A program made the position numbers and the translations under genes. The notes beneath the pieces were generated by a model. It was not told where the DNA came from. It did no database searches and worked only from the letters and a program-made list of their open reading frames with translations. From contig NZ_JAQTZC010000007.1 of NCBI RefSeq assembly GCF_028687955.1, positions 1 through 39,654 of the forward strand: DNA of 39,654 bases, in the 5' to 3' direction. Below, one piece after another: positions 1-8,810 of the stretch. The stretch's first letter is position 1. Every line of letters starts with the position of its first letter. Source of the DNA: Acidocella sp. (lineage in GTDB: Bacteria; Pseudomonadota; Alphaproteobacteria; Acetobacterales; Acetobacteraceae).

Positions 1-98
1 TTTTAGTGCACGCGCCCGCATTGTTCTGGAACATCCTCAACGCGCCCAAACGGCACTAAAATAAACACAACGATCGCGCCAGCGGTCAGGGAGCTATC
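1..98 (+). promoter_or_regulatory. Upstream region of the monooxygenase with nested inverted repeats
   Basis: Seen: a perfect 9-base inverted repeat, TTTTAGTGC at 1-9 and GCACTAAAA at 53-61, encloses a second dyad TGTTC-TG-GAACA at 22-33. The heptamer CGCGCCC also occurs twice, at 11-17 and 41-47. A ribosome binding site (GGGAG) lies about 6 bases before the ATG at 99. Inference: this could be the operator of a repressor controlling the monooxygenase, possibly encoded to the left outside the window. No clear -35/-10 pair is assigned. Confidence 0.4.
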
Positions 99-1586
99 AT
101 GAACACAGATGTCATCATCGCAGGTGCGGGCCCCGTCGGCCTCGTCGCGGCCGCCGAACTCGCCCGTTACGGTATCAAGGTCCGGATCGTGGAAAAAACC
201 ACCCACGGCGCGGATGAACCAAAAGCCCTGTTTTTGTGGAGCCGCACGCTGGAACTCCTCGATCGTTCCGGCTGCGGCGCCACGCTCGCCGCCACCGGCC
301 ATAAGGTGACCGCCGGCAGCATCATCGCCGGCAACAAACCCCTGGGCCGTGTTGATTTCTCACAGGTGAACAGCCCGCACCCCTATGCGCTGGCCCAGCC
401 GCAGGCGGAGACAGAACGCCTGCTGGAGGCGCATCTGGCCAGCTTCGGCGTCAAGGTCGAGCGCGGGACCGAGCTGCTCTCCTTCACCGAAACCGCCACC
501 AATGTCAGCTCTCTGTTGCGCCATACCGGCGGTGCCGAGGAAGTCGTTACAAGCCAATGGCTCATCGGCTGCGACGGCGGCAACAGCAAAGTCCGTGAGG
601 CGCTGGGCGTGCCCTTCACCGGTCATGAACAAAAAAGCGGCTGGCTGCTGGCGGATGTCCGCCTCTCCGGCCTGAATTTTCCCTCAACGGAGCTGATCTC
701 CTTCTGGCATGAAGATGGCTACCTCGGCTTCTTCCCCCGCGCCGATGGGCTGTACCGCATCATCGCCGACCTTCCGGTAACCGGCAGCCAATCCCCCGCT
801 TCCCCCTCGCTGGAGGATATTCAGCGCATCGTTGACCAACGCGGCCCCGGCAACATCACGCTCTCGGCCCCCATTGCTCTTTCAGCTTTCCACATCAACG
901 AGCGCAACGTCCGCGCATACCGCCAGGGCCGCATCTTCCTGGCCGGAGACGCCGCCCATCTGCACAACCCGGCCGGCGGCCAGGGCATGAACATGGGCAT
1001 CCATGATGCCATCAACCTGGCCTGGAAGCTCGCCCTGGTCACCCGCGGCACCTGCGGCCCGCAACGCCTGCTGGAGAGCTACAACGCCGAACGCCACGCC
1101 GCGACCGATCAGGTGTTCGTGAATGTCAGCCGCCTCACCGCCATCTCCGTGTTAAAAAATCCGATGGCGCAAATCACCCGCAACGCCTTCGGCAGCGTCC
1201 TCTTCGGCCTGGCCCCCGCGCGGCGCGCCGTCGCCGACACATTCTCTGAAGTCTCCATGGGCTATGAACACAGCCCCCTGAACGGCTCCGACGACCGCTC
1301 CTTCCCCAGCCCCGGCCCCGGCGAGCGCATGCCCCCCCGCGAAGGCGAAGCTCCCTTCGGCGCCGGCAGCAGCCCGCGCTTCGCCCTCTGTGCCAACCTC
1401 AGCGTCGAGGTCAACGAACTGCTGGAAACCTACCCGGACCTGCTGGAACCAGCGGTACGCCCGCCGGTCAGCTACGGCTGCATCTGGCTGGTCCGGCCCG
1501 ACGGCTACGTCGCCGTCGTCGCGCTCGATCCCGATATCAAGGTCATCGCCTCCTACTTGAACAGCCTGACCCAAAGCGCGCTCTAG
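99..1586 (+). CDS. FAD-dependent monooxygenase (aromatic hydroxylase type, PF01494)
   Basis: A 495-residue flavoprotein of the phenol hydroxylase/PheA-TfdB family, which uses NAD(P)H and O2 to hydroxylate aromatic or polyketide-like substrates in the cytoplasm. The N-terminus carries the dinucleotide-binding GAGPVG motif in a beta-alpha-beta fold (residues 4-33). A DGGNSKVR stretch (DG motif, about residue 154) and RIFLAGDAAHLHNPAGGQG (GD motif, about residues 280-298) complete the FAD and NAD(P)H site. The length fits the family, including the C-terminal thioredoxin-like part. The ATG at 99 has a good ribosome binding site. It stands alone, convergent with the surA end, with possible operator repeats upstream. 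The substrate cannot be told from sequence. Confidence 0.88.
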   Translation: MNTDVIIAGAGPVGLVAAAELARYGIKVRIVEKTTHGADEPKALFLWSRTLELLDRSGCGATLAATGHKVTAGSIIAGNKPLGRVDFSQVNSPHPYALAQPQAETERLLEAHLASFGVKVERGTELLSFTETATNVSSLLRHTGGAEEVVTSQWLIGCDGGNSKVREALGVPFTGHEQKSGWLLADVRLSGLNFPSTELISFWHEDGYLGFFPRADGLYRIIADLPVTGSQSPASPSLEDIQRIVDQRGPGNITLSAPIALSAFHINERNVRAYRQGRIFLAGDAAHLHNPAGGQGMNMGIHDAINLAWKLALVTRGTCGPQRLLESYNAERHAATDQVFVNVSRLTAISVLKNPMAQITRNAFGSVLFGLAPARRAVADTFSEVSMGYEHSPLNGSDDRSFPSPGPGERMPPREGEAPFGAGSSPRFALCANLSVEVNELLETYPDLLEPAVRPPVSYGCIWLVRPDGYVAVVALDPDIKVIASYLNSLTQSAL

Positions 1587-1691
1587 CTTTTTCTCCGAGG
1601 GCGATTCACGCCTTCGGCTCGCTCGGATGAGCGAACCTCAAACGATCGCGCTCTGGCCGCAAGCCAGCCCGCTTATACCAGCCCCGCGCGC

Positions 1692-1721
1692 ATACCGGTC
1701 AGCCTTAAGGCTGACTGGTAT
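1692..1721 (-). terminator. Hairpin at the 3' end of surA
   Basis: ATACCGGTCAGCC (1692-1704), loop TTAA, and GGCTGACTGGTAT (1709-1721) form a 13-base stem with one G-T wobble. It abuts the surA stop codon and lies between two convergent genes. There is no strong U-tract, so it may act as a 3'-end-protecting or Rho-assisted structure. A related half-site, TATACCAGCCCC, sits next to it at 1674-1685. Confidence 0.55.
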
Positions 1722-2995
1722 TACTGCCGGATAATCACCGCGCGGTGATGCAGCACATCAAGCAGCTGCTGGGATTCCAGCTCCACCCGGTGCTCCACGA
1801 TCATCTGCGCGATCGCATCATCCGAAGGCAGGGTGGCGGCCTGGCTCTGCCGGCTACAAATCATCACCACCGATACGCCATCAGCGGCCACCAGCGGCTG
1901 GCTCACCTGCCCAATGGCCAGATTGCCCAGCAGTGTCTGGAACGCCGGCGGTGTCACCGTGGCAAGGTTAACCGGGCCGGGATCGGACGGGCGCACATTG
2001 CCAAACGCCGCGTTCACCGCCTCCATATCCGGGCAGGAATGCGCGGCATGAGCCGCCTGCAACAGCTTGTTGATCACCGCTGCCTGCACCGGGCCCACCT
2101 GCCCATTGGTGATCGGCTGCGGATACTGCGCAAAAGCCTGGCGGATGGAGAGGATCGTCTGCTTCTCGGTGCCCACGTTATGGGTCGCCAGCAATTGCAC
2201 GATATCATAGCCCCCCGGCACCCGGACCGGATTGCTAATCGCCCCCACCGGCATGGTGGATACAACCTGCGCCACCGCCGGGTCCAACTCGCCCAGGTTG
2301 ACAAAGCCCATATCCCCACCCTGCAACGCGGTCTGCGCCTGGCTGAACTGCGCCGCGATCACCGGAAACGGCGCGCCGGTGCGCAGCCGCGCGATCACCG
2401 AGCTGGCGAAATTCCGCGCCGCGGCATCATCCTCCGGACCGGACACAGGCACGAAGATTTCCGCGATATGATATTGTGTGCTGCCGATCTCCGCCTTCAG
2501 CGCGGTTTTCTGCGCGTTCAGGTCGCCCGGCGTCGGCTGCAACCCTGGCCCAAGCACCTGGTGCAGCACCGTCTGCCAGCCCAGCTCGGTACGGATCTGC
2601 GCCACCAGCGTATCAAACGGCACGCCCGCCGCTTCCAGCTTCATTTGCAGCCCGCCCGGCGGCAAGCCGTTGCCCTGTTCAATCCGGCTGATCGCACCGG
2701 TAATATCGCTAAGCGGCACGCTCACCCCTAGCTTGTTAATCTCCTGCTGCTTCAGCGTCTCATCAATCAGCAGCGACGTCACCTGCGGCTCAAGCTTAGC
2801 CAGCACATCAGGAGTCGGCTGCATCCCGGTGGAGAGCGCCAGCAGCCGCGCCCGCGCGGCCACATCCTGGTTGGTGATCACCTGCCCGTTCACCACGGCG
2901 GCGATGCTGGCGTTATAGCCGCCGGCGGTCTGCGCCAGGGCGGGCGCCGCGATGAGCACGGCAACAAGAGCGGCGGCACGGAGAAGATGCTTCAT
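1721..2995 (-). CDS. surA: Periplasmic chaperone / parvulin-type peptidyl-prolyl isomerase (SurA family)
   Basis: A 424-residue exported protein with a clear signal peptide (MKHLLRAAALVAVLIAAPALA, cleavage near residue 21). An N-terminal SurA chaperone region follows (about 25-160), then a parvulin rotamase domain (about residues 175-270). That domain is recognisable by IAEIFVPV, the GGDMGFVNLGEL turn and the PVRVPGGYDIVQLL end. A second, weaker isomerase-like C-terminal region completes it. The family escorts outer-membrane beta-barrel proteins, LptD among them, through the periplasm. Its ATG overlaps the lptD stop by four bases (ATGA), so translation is probably coupled. The pdxA and rsmA genes that often follow surA are absent; a hairpin and a convergent gene follow instead. 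Confidence 0.88.
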   Translation of the reverse strand: MKHLLRAAALVAVLIAAPALAQTAGGYNASIAAVVNGQVITNQDVAARARLLALSTGMQPTPDVLAKLEPQVTSLLIDETLKQQEINKLGVSVPLSDITGAISRIEQGNGLPPGGLQMKLEAAGVPFDTLVAQIRTELGWQTVLHQVLGPGLQPTPGDLNAQKTALKAEIGSTQYHIAEIFVPVSGPEDDAAARNFASSVIARLRTGAPFPVIAAQFSQAQTALQGGDMGFVNLGELDPAVAQVVSTMPVGAISNPVRVPGGYDIVQLLATHNVGTEKQTILSIRQAFAQYPQPITNGQVGPVQAAVINKLLQAAHAAHSCPDMEAVNAAFGNVRPSDPGPVNLATVTPPAFQTLLGNLAIGQVSQPLVAADGVSVVMICSRQSQAATLPSDDAIAQMIVEHRVELESQQLLDVLHHRAVIIRQ

Positions 2996-5178
2996 AGGGC
3001 GCTGAATCCAACATTACCGAGAGTTTTAAAAGTGAACTGGAGCAACACGGTCGTATTGCCTTTATCCAGGTTGAATGATGTAAACCGCTGGTAGTACACG
3101 AGGTTGACGCCGAAGCAATCATTTTGCCAGCCGGCGTTGAAATTGGCCGCGTCAAACTTACCAGTCTGCAGGTTCCGCTCGCTTCCAGCCCCAAGCGACC
3201 ACGGGCCGATATTGGCCGTGAAACTCGCCGTCACCTCATGCCGCGGCGTGAAATACGCCGACGGCGGCGCCAGCGTGGGCGAGAGAATGCTGGCGCTGTC
3301 GTAGAGCACATAAGGGTCGGTATTGGTGTATAAATATCCCGCCGAGGCCGTGAACAAATGCGAGGTGTAGTTGGCCGTGGTGTCGATCATCCGCGCGCCC
3401 AGGTCCCGGTGGCTCAGCCGCGTGCGGTAGGTGACATTGAAACGCGGCACCGGCGCGATGATCACATGGCCGACGATATCGGAGACATTACCGGTCAACC
3501 CCGAACCCGGCAGGTAGTTGTTATCCTTATGCACCCGGTACGACTGCCCGATCAGCCCGTCCAGCATCGCCCCGCCAGGCAAATACCAAGCCGCATGCAG
3601 CGCGTAATCCACCCGCGAGCCGCCCTCCAGCCGGTCGATCCCCGGATAGCGGTTAAAGCTGAACAGATTGGCGTCCGAATATTCCAGATCCAGGCTGTCC
3701 TCATTGGGAATGCGTATATTCTGCGAAATCCCGATGTTCGGCGAGGCGACGATCTGCACCTCCGGCTCGATGATCTGGCTGCCCAGCGCGCCTGCCTGGC
3801 GGATCAGCGGCCAATGCAAATACACCGCGCCATAAGGCTGCGCGCGCGCCGTGCTGGCGGTGCTCAGCGGCGAATAGTTCGGCTGCTCATACAAACGGGT
3901 TGCCAAGTAGCTGGCCGCCACCAGCTCCACCCTGGCCGTGCCCAACACCCCATAAGGCAGCATGAACGGCACGGAATACCCCGGCACCGCCGCCACGCGC
4001 TGGCTATTGGTGCCCAGCTTGCGCAGCACGTTGAACATATCCGCATGCAGGGTGAACTGCCCGCCCAGCGCATCCTGGCCGGAGATGAAATCATACTGCC
4101 CATACGGGCTGACAATGGGCAGTTCGCTCTGGTTTACGCTGGCCACCAGCCCCTGGAAGCTCTGCATGTCCAGCCTGGCATAAGCCCCCGGCGAGAACCC
4201 CTCCAGGAACACATTGCTGCTCAGGAACGAGGCGTTGGGCAGCACGTTGAAGTCGTTGAGATACGCCGGATTGGAGGCCCGGTTATAGTTGAACCCCGCG
4301 CGCCAGTCCTGGTTCAAATCGAACGTCCCGTTGGCGAATACGGCATCGCCAAGCTCCCCGCTCACCTGCCCGCCGGAAACATTGACGTTCAATTCCCCAT
4401 CATTAAAGTCCCGGCGATACCCAGCCTTCAGCGCCGGCCCTTCCTTCACCGCGAAAATCGGCGTCAGCGTCAGGTCCGACTCCTTGTCGATCACGAAATA
4501 ATAAGGCGTCGTGAAGAAAAACCCGAGCTTCGAGGTCACGCCGAATCCAGGCATCAAAAACCCGCTCTGGCGCTTCACGGAGGGGTCCGGCTGCGTGAAA
4601 TACGGCACGTACAGCACCGGAACCCCGTAAAATTCCATCTCCGCGCCGCGATACTCTATCATTTTATGCTGCAAATCGCGGGTCGCGCTCTTCGCGCGGA
4701 TCTGCCAGATCGGCGGCGCGCTGGGGTCGGTCTTGCACAGGTCGCAGGCGGAATACACCACCTTCGCCATCTCATCGACCTTGCCGTCGTAGCGCCGCGC
4801 GCCATTGGCGATCATCTGGCCGTTATCAGCCAGCCGCGCCGCCACCCCGCGCATCACGGCGTCCTTCATCCCCTTGCTCAGCACCGCGCGCCTGGCAAAC
4901 ACGGTATCGCCGGATGGCTGGGTAAGGCTCACATGCCCGCTCGCCGTCACCACATCCGTATTGCGGTCCAGCACCACCTTGTCGGCCCGCAGCGTCTGCC
5001 CGTTCTGCACCGCGCGCACATGGCCCGAGGCCGTGACAATATTCCCGGTCTTGTCATAGGAGATACTATCCGCCGTAAAGCTCACCGGCGCGCTGGGCGG
5101 CGCCACCTGTTGCGCGCGGGCCTGCCCGGCAAGGCAGGTGCTGGCGATAAGTGCTAGAAGCAGGCCAGATCGTTTCAT
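2992..5178 (-). CDS. lptD: LPS-assembly outer-membrane protein LptD
   Basis: A 728-residue protein that, with LptE, inserts lipopolysaccharide into the outer leaflet of the outer membrane. A signal peptide ends near AQA-RAQ (residue about 22). Residues about 33-140 form the LptA/OstA-like beta-jellyroll (repeated TASGHV motifs), and the rest is the barrel. Cysteines C145 and C148 (CDLC) and one near the C-terminus (QNDCFG) are candidates for the disulfides that mature LptD, though the pattern differs from E. coli. The predicted end, LGNVGFSAL, suits an outer-membrane barrel strand. It starts 3 bases after lptG stops and overlaps surA, so it sits mid-operon. Confidence 0.9.
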   Translation of the reverse strand: MKRSGLLLALIASTCLAGQARAQQVAPPSAPVSFTADSISYDKTGNIVTASGHVRAVQNGQTLRADKVVLDRNTDVVTASGHVSLTQPSGDTVFARRAVLSKGMKDAVMRGVAARLADNGQMIANGARRYDGKVDEMAKVVYSACDLCKTDPSAPPIWQIRAKSATRDLQHKMIEYRGAEMEFYGVPVLYVPYFTQPDPSVKRQSGFLMPGFGVTSKLGFFFTTPYYFVIDKESDLTLTPIFAVKEGPALKAGYRRDFNDGELNVNVSGGQVSGELGDAVFANGTFDLNQDWRAGFNYNRASNPAYLNDFNVLPNASFLSSNVFLEGFSPGAYARLDMQSFQGLVASVNQSELPIVSPYGQYDFISGQDALGGQFTLHADMFNVLRKLGTNSQRVAAVPGYSVPFMLPYGVLGTARVELVAASYLATRLYEQPNYSPLSTASTARAQPYGAVYLHWPLIRQAGALGSQIIEPEVQIVASPNIGISQNIRIPNEDSLDLEYSDANLFSFNRYPGIDRLEGGSRVDYALHAAWYLPGGAMLDGLIGQSYRVHKDNNYLPGSGLTGNVSDIVGHVIIAPVPRFNVTYRTRLSHRDLGARMIDTTANYTSHLFTASAGYLYTNTDPYVLYDSASILSPTLAPPSAYFTPRHEVTASFTANIGPWSLGAGSERNLQTGKFDAANFNAGWQNDCFGVNLVYYQRFTSFNLDKGNTTVLLQFTFKTLGNVGFSAL

Positions 5179-5181
5179 GCC

Positions 5182-6297
5182 TCAGCCATCTTCCAGATGC
5201 AGCAACAACGCAAGCGCCAAAAATAATCCCGCCATCGCGGGCGCCCACGCGGCGAGGATAACCGGAATCGCCCCGGAGGTGCCAAACTGGTTGGCCACCT
5301 CCGATACCATGAACAACGCAAACCCGCAGCCCACGCCGCTGGCCAGCATGCGCGCCGCCCCGCCGCGGCGCGAGGGCCGCATCGAGAACCCGGCCGCCAC
5401 CAGCGCCATGGTGGCGCAAAGCAACGGCAGCGCCAGCAGCGCCTGAAACGCCAGCTCATGCTGAATGGGCGAAAACCCGGAGCGTTTGAGCAGCGCGATG
5501 AACCCAGGCAGCGCCCAGAACGAGAGCGAATCGGGCGAGGCAAAACTCTCCTCCACGCGGCGCACCGTCAAATCGGTGGGAAAGTCCATCTGGCCCACAA
5601 GCTGCGGCGCGGCCCCGGGGGTGAGCACGCTCACCCCCCTCAGGTTCCATGCCCCCGTGCTCAGCGTCGCCTGGCTGGCCTCCATCCGCTGCAACAGCGT
5701 CGCCTGGCCGTCCAGCCGCAGCACGCTCACCTGCTCGGCGCGCAAAACATTATGCTCCAGATGCACCCCCGCCGCATGCAGCACGGCAACACCGCCGGGA
5801 ACCAGCCCGGCATCGGCCTGGCGCACCCAAAGCTCACCGCCGTTGAGCGAGAGCGGCCCCCCGCCCGGGCGCAGATACGCATTATAGAGCGTCTCACCGC
5901 GGCTATACATCACCGCCGAAAGCGGGCTCAGCCCGCCGGTGCCAACCGCCCCCAGCAGCGTCGCCAGCAGCACCGGCAGCGCCAGAAACTGCCAGGCTGA
6001 AATCCCCGCCGCGCGCGCCACCACCAGCTCCGAGGAGCGCGAGAGCCGCCAGAACGCAAAAATCCCGCCCAGCAAAATCGCAAAGGGCAATATCTGCAGC
6101 AGCGTCCAGGGCTGGCGCATGAACTCAATCTCCACGACAATCCCAAAACTCGCCGCCGGCCTGGCCGCCGCCTCGCGCAGCAGCTCCAGAAAATCAAACA
6201 GCGAGACCAGCGCCGAGAGCGCCGCCAGCATCACCACCACGGCGAGCAGGAACTGCCTGCCAAAATAAAGCGAGAGGGTAACCGGAATATTCTTCAT
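5182..6297 (-). CDS. lptG: LPS export ABC transporter permease LptG (YjgQ family)
   Basis: A 371-residue inner-membrane permease that pairs with LptF and the LptB ATPase to extract LPS from the inner membrane. The N-terminus MKNIPVTLSLYFGRQ is followed by a transmembrane segment, two more by about residue 125, then a periplasmic beta-jellyroll (about 135-265) and three C-terminal membrane segments. I chose the ATG at 6297 because it overlaps the lptF stop by four bases. The reading frame stays open to 6576, but that extension is low-complexity Gly/Ala and merely shadows lptF. The LptB ATPase is not in the window. Confidence 0.87.
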   Translation of the reverse strand: MKNIPVTLSLYFGRQFLLAVVVMLAALSALVSLFDFLELLREAAARPAASFGIVVEIEFMRQPWTLLQILPFAILLGGIFAFWRLSRSSELVVARAAGISAWQFLALPVLLATLLGAVGTGGLSPLSAVMYSRGETLYNAYLRPGGGPLSLNGGELWVRQADAGLVPGGVAVLHAAGVHLEHNVLRAEQVSVLRLDGQATLLQRMEASQATLSTGAWNLRGVSVLTPGAAPQLVGQMDFPTDLTVRRVEESFASPDSLSFWALPGFIALLKRSGFSPIQHELAFQALLALPLLCATMALVAAGFSMRPSRRGGAARMLASGVGCGFALFMVSEVANQFGTSGAIPVILAAWAPAMAGLFLALALLLHLEDG

Positions 6298-7397
6298 TGT
6301 GGCGCCCGCCGGACAAACAGCATCGCCCCGGCAGCCAGGCCCGGCACCAGCACCATCGCCCAGATCAGCGGTAACAGCACCGTGTTGCGCGCGGCCAGGT
6401 TGCCCACCCCCAGGCTGAGCGCCACCAGCAGCGTCACCGCCACCACCGCGCCAACCGGGCGCAGCAGCCCCCCATTCCGCCGGAACACCCCCCGCAGTAC
6501 CGCCAACAGGCCGATCAGCGTAAAGCTGAGCGTGCTCAGCGGCGCGGTCAGCCGGCGCTGCGCCTCCACCAGCCATTTCCCCTGCTCGCCCGGCGAAAGC
6601 GACGCCGGCGGATGCATCAGCGCCGCCAGGCCAGCCTCGGCGGAGTCCACCATATCGGGCATCGCCGCCTTCGCAGGCTGGGCCAGCGAGAGCACGTTGC
6701 GCTGAAACGTCAACACATCCAGCCGCCCCGTCTTGGAGTCTATTTGCTCGCGCGAGCCGTTCTCCAGCACCACCACCGGCCCTTGCGGGCTCAACAACAA
6801 CTGGCCGGAGGTGGCCAATATCGTCGCCGGCGCCGCCGGGTCGCGCCCATCCTCAATCAATATGCCGCCCAGGGAGTCGTTCGCCCCACGCGATTGCACA
6901 TAAACGGTGATATGGTCCGCCACCGGCGTAAACACCCCCGGCTCCAGCAAAAACGCCGCAATCTGGTTGCGTATCTCATATTGGTAGCTGCGGAAGCTGC
7001 CCAGGCTGGCCGGCACCAGCACCAAAGTCAGCGCATAACCCGCCAGCGTGGCCGCCAGCGCCAGCGCCAGCGCCGGGCGGGCCAGCGCCAGGTCCGAAAG
7101 CCCGGATGCGCGCATCGCCGTAATCTCGCGGTCGCTGTTCAGGCGCGTATAGATGAACAGCACAACGATGAAACACGTGATCGGCAGAATGGTGGCGACA
7201 AAACTCGGCACCAGCAGCGAGGTCAGCTTGATGAACACCACCGGCGAGAGCCCGTGGTTGACGATGATCTGGATGAACCGCAACGACTGCGTGAGCCAGA
7301 TCAGCGCCACCAGCCCAACGGTGACCAGCACCAGCGCAATCAACAATTGCCCGAAAATATAGCGGTCGATCCTGGTCAGGTGCGGGCGGCGATCCAT
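6294..7397 (-). CDS. lptF: LPS export ABC transporter permease LptF (YjgP family)
   Basis: A 367-residue inner-membrane partner of LptG. It opens with MDRRPHLTRIDRYIFGQ and a long hydrophobic helix. A YjgP/YjgQ signature region follows, including the NSDREITAMRASGLSD coupling-helix stretch. Then come a periplasmic domain (about 145-265) and C-terminal helices. The ATG at 7397 gives the typical family length; a frame extension to 7469 reads as spurious sequence overlapping bioC. Only 46 bases separate it from bioC with no terminator visible, so it is probably cotranscribed with the biotin genes. Confidence 0.88.
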   Translation of the reverse strand: MDRRPHLTRIDRYIFGQLLIALVLVTVGLVALIWLTQSLRFIQIIVNHGLSPVVFIKLTSLLVPSFVATILPITCFIVVLFIYTRLNSDREITAMRASGLSDLALARPALALALAATLAGYALTLVLVPASLGSFRSYQYEIRNQIAAFLLEPGVFTPVADHITVYVQSRGANDSLGGILIEDGRDPAAPATILATSGQLLLSPQGPVVVLENGSREQIDSKTGRLDVLTFQRNVLSLAQPAKAAMPDMVDSAEAGLAALMHPPASLSPGEQGKWLVEAQRRLTAPLSTLSFTLIGLLAVLRGVFRRNGGLLRPVGAVVAVTLLVALSLGVGNLAARNTVLLPLIWAMVLVPGLAAGAMLFVRRAPQ

Positions 7398-7443
7398 GGC
7401 CCGAGGTTCTGGCCGGGAGCGCCGGGAATGGCAAGACCACCCC

Positions 7444-8187
7444 CTACCAAATCTCCCCATACAACACATGATACGTCACCGCGAACCCGCCCTCCAGCGC
7501 GCCCAGCACCCGCCGGAACGCGCCCGGCGGCAGCGGCCGGTATCCCGGCGCAGGCTCCCCCGCGCCCAGTTCCTTCAGGCTGCGGACGAATTCAGCGCCA
7601 TTGGCATAATGCTGAATGATAAACTCCTCATCAACCGCATGCGCAACGCCCGCCGGCCAGGGCAAGGCCTCCGGCGCCGGATACACCGGCGTCCCGCTCG
7701 CCAGCCCGAGCGTTTCATGCACCGCCCTCCATTCGGCGAACGTCCCCGCCCCCAGCGTCGCGAACATCATCCGCCCGCCCGGCGCCAGCCGCGCGCCCAG
7801 CCGCGCCAGCCCGCCGCGCAAATCGCCAAACCACTGCATTGCCAGGCTGGAGACGATCAGATCAAACCGTCCTTCCAGCCCGCGCGGGTCCTCACCGTCA
7901 AGCAGCCTATATGCCGGGCCTTCCCCCAGCCGCGCCCGGCAGCGCGCCAGCATCGCGGGAGAAATATCCGTGAGCACCAGCGCCGCATCCGCGAACGCCG
8001 CCACCAGCGCCGCGCTCAAAAACCCGGTGCCGCAGCCGATCTCCAGAATCCGCCGCGGCCCCGGCCCCAGCGCCATAATCCGCTCCGCCAGCCGCGCCGC
8101 CACCAGCCGTTGCACCGGCGCCACCGCATCATAGCGCGCCGCCCCGGCTGAAAACGCCCGTCCAATCCGCTCCTTGCGCGCGCTCAC
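7444..8187 (-). CDS. bioC: Malonyl-ACP O-methyltransferase-like protein (BioC)
   Basis: A 247-residue class I SAM-dependent methyltransferase with motif I LEIGCGTG at residues 48-55 and the BioC-like opening that precedes ARYDAVAPVQ. BioC methylates malonyl-ACP so that the fatty-acid machinery can build the pimeloyl chain for biotin. The start is a GTG at 8187 that overlaps the TGA of the preceding esterase (GTGA), which fixes the start and suggests translational coupling. The frame continues upstream but only as a shadow of the esterase gene. The neighbouring bioF and esterase genes support the BioC assignment over a generic methyltransferase. Confidence 0.82.
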   Translation of the reverse strand: MSARKERIGRAFSAGAARYDAVAPVQRLVAARLAERIMALGPGPRRILEIGCGTGFLSAALVAAFADAALVLTDISPAMLARCRARLGEGPAYRLLDGEDPRGLEGRFDLIVSSLAMQWFGDLRGGLARLGARLAPGGRMMFATLGAGTFAEWRAVHETLGLASGTPVYPAPEALPWPAGVAHAVDEEFIIQHYANGAEFVRSLKELGAGEPAPGYRPLPPGAFRRVLGALEGGFAVTYHVLYGEIW

Positions 8188-8810
8188 CCCAGAGGCGCCA
8201 AAAACGCCCGCAGCCGCGCGGCGCACCAGCGCGCATCCTCCAGCGGCAGCAAATGCCCCCCCGCATGCCATTGAGTCACTTCCGCCGGAAAACTCGCAGC
8301 GCTCAGCGCCGCGGGCACCAGCGGGTCCGCCCGCCCGCACAACGCCAGATCAACCACGGCCGGGCGCGCATCCCATTGCGCCAACCCCTGCAACCCGGCC
8401 GCCAGCGCCGCCGCATCCAACCCCCCTGGCACCGCCGCCGCACCCCCGCACCTGGCCCTGAACGCCGCCACCACCTCTTCCGGCGCCGCGCCAAACTGCG
8501 CGATCATCCGTTGCAACGGCCGCGCCGCATTGCCTTGCGGAAAGTCCTCCCGCTGCGTGAAGCAGCCAAACCCGTTCACCGCAACCAGCGCGCGCCACGC
8601 CACCGGCCTGTGATGCAGCAGCCACAACGCCCCAAACGAATGCCCCACCGCCACCACATCGCGCCCCGACGGCAAATCCGGCCGCGCCGCGCCGCCAAAA
8701 AACCCCAGATCCCAGGCCACGGTCTCATACCCCTCCAGCGCCGCGCGCAGCGGCGCCCAGAATCCGGCATCAAACCCCCAACCGTGCACCAGCAACAAAA
8801 CCGGCTTCAT
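8184..8810 (-). CDS. bioH: Pimeloyl-ACP methyl ester esterase-like alpha/beta hydrolase (BioH type)
   Basis: A 208-residue alpha/beta hydrolase. HGWGF near the N-terminus forms the oxyanion region, GHSFG carries the nucleophile Ser58, and Asp162 (GRADPLVP) and His186 (HAGGHLLPLED) complete a plausible triad. BioH removes the methyl ester from pimeloyl-ACP after chain extension, which fits its position between bioF and bioC. It is shorter than E. coli BioH (about 256 residues) and nearer the size of BioG-type esterases, so the exact subfamily is uncertain. The ATG at 8810 overlaps the bioF stop by four bases. Confidence 0.75.
   Translation of the reverse strand: MKPVLLLVHGWGFDAGFWAPLRAALEGYETVAWDLGFFGGAARPDLPSGRDVVAVGHSFGALWLLHHRPVAWRALVAVNGFGCFTQREDFPQGNAARPLQRMIAQFGAAPEEVVAAFRARCGGAAAVPGGLDAAALAAGLQGLAQWDARPAVVDLALCGRADPLVPAALSAASFPAEVTQWHAGGHLLPLEDARWCAARLRAFLAPLG

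Noticed and set aside
3358..5157. 599-codon plus-strand frame opposite lptD
   Set aside because: Arg/His-rich composition with no motif; lptD on the other strand has a signal peptide and family features.
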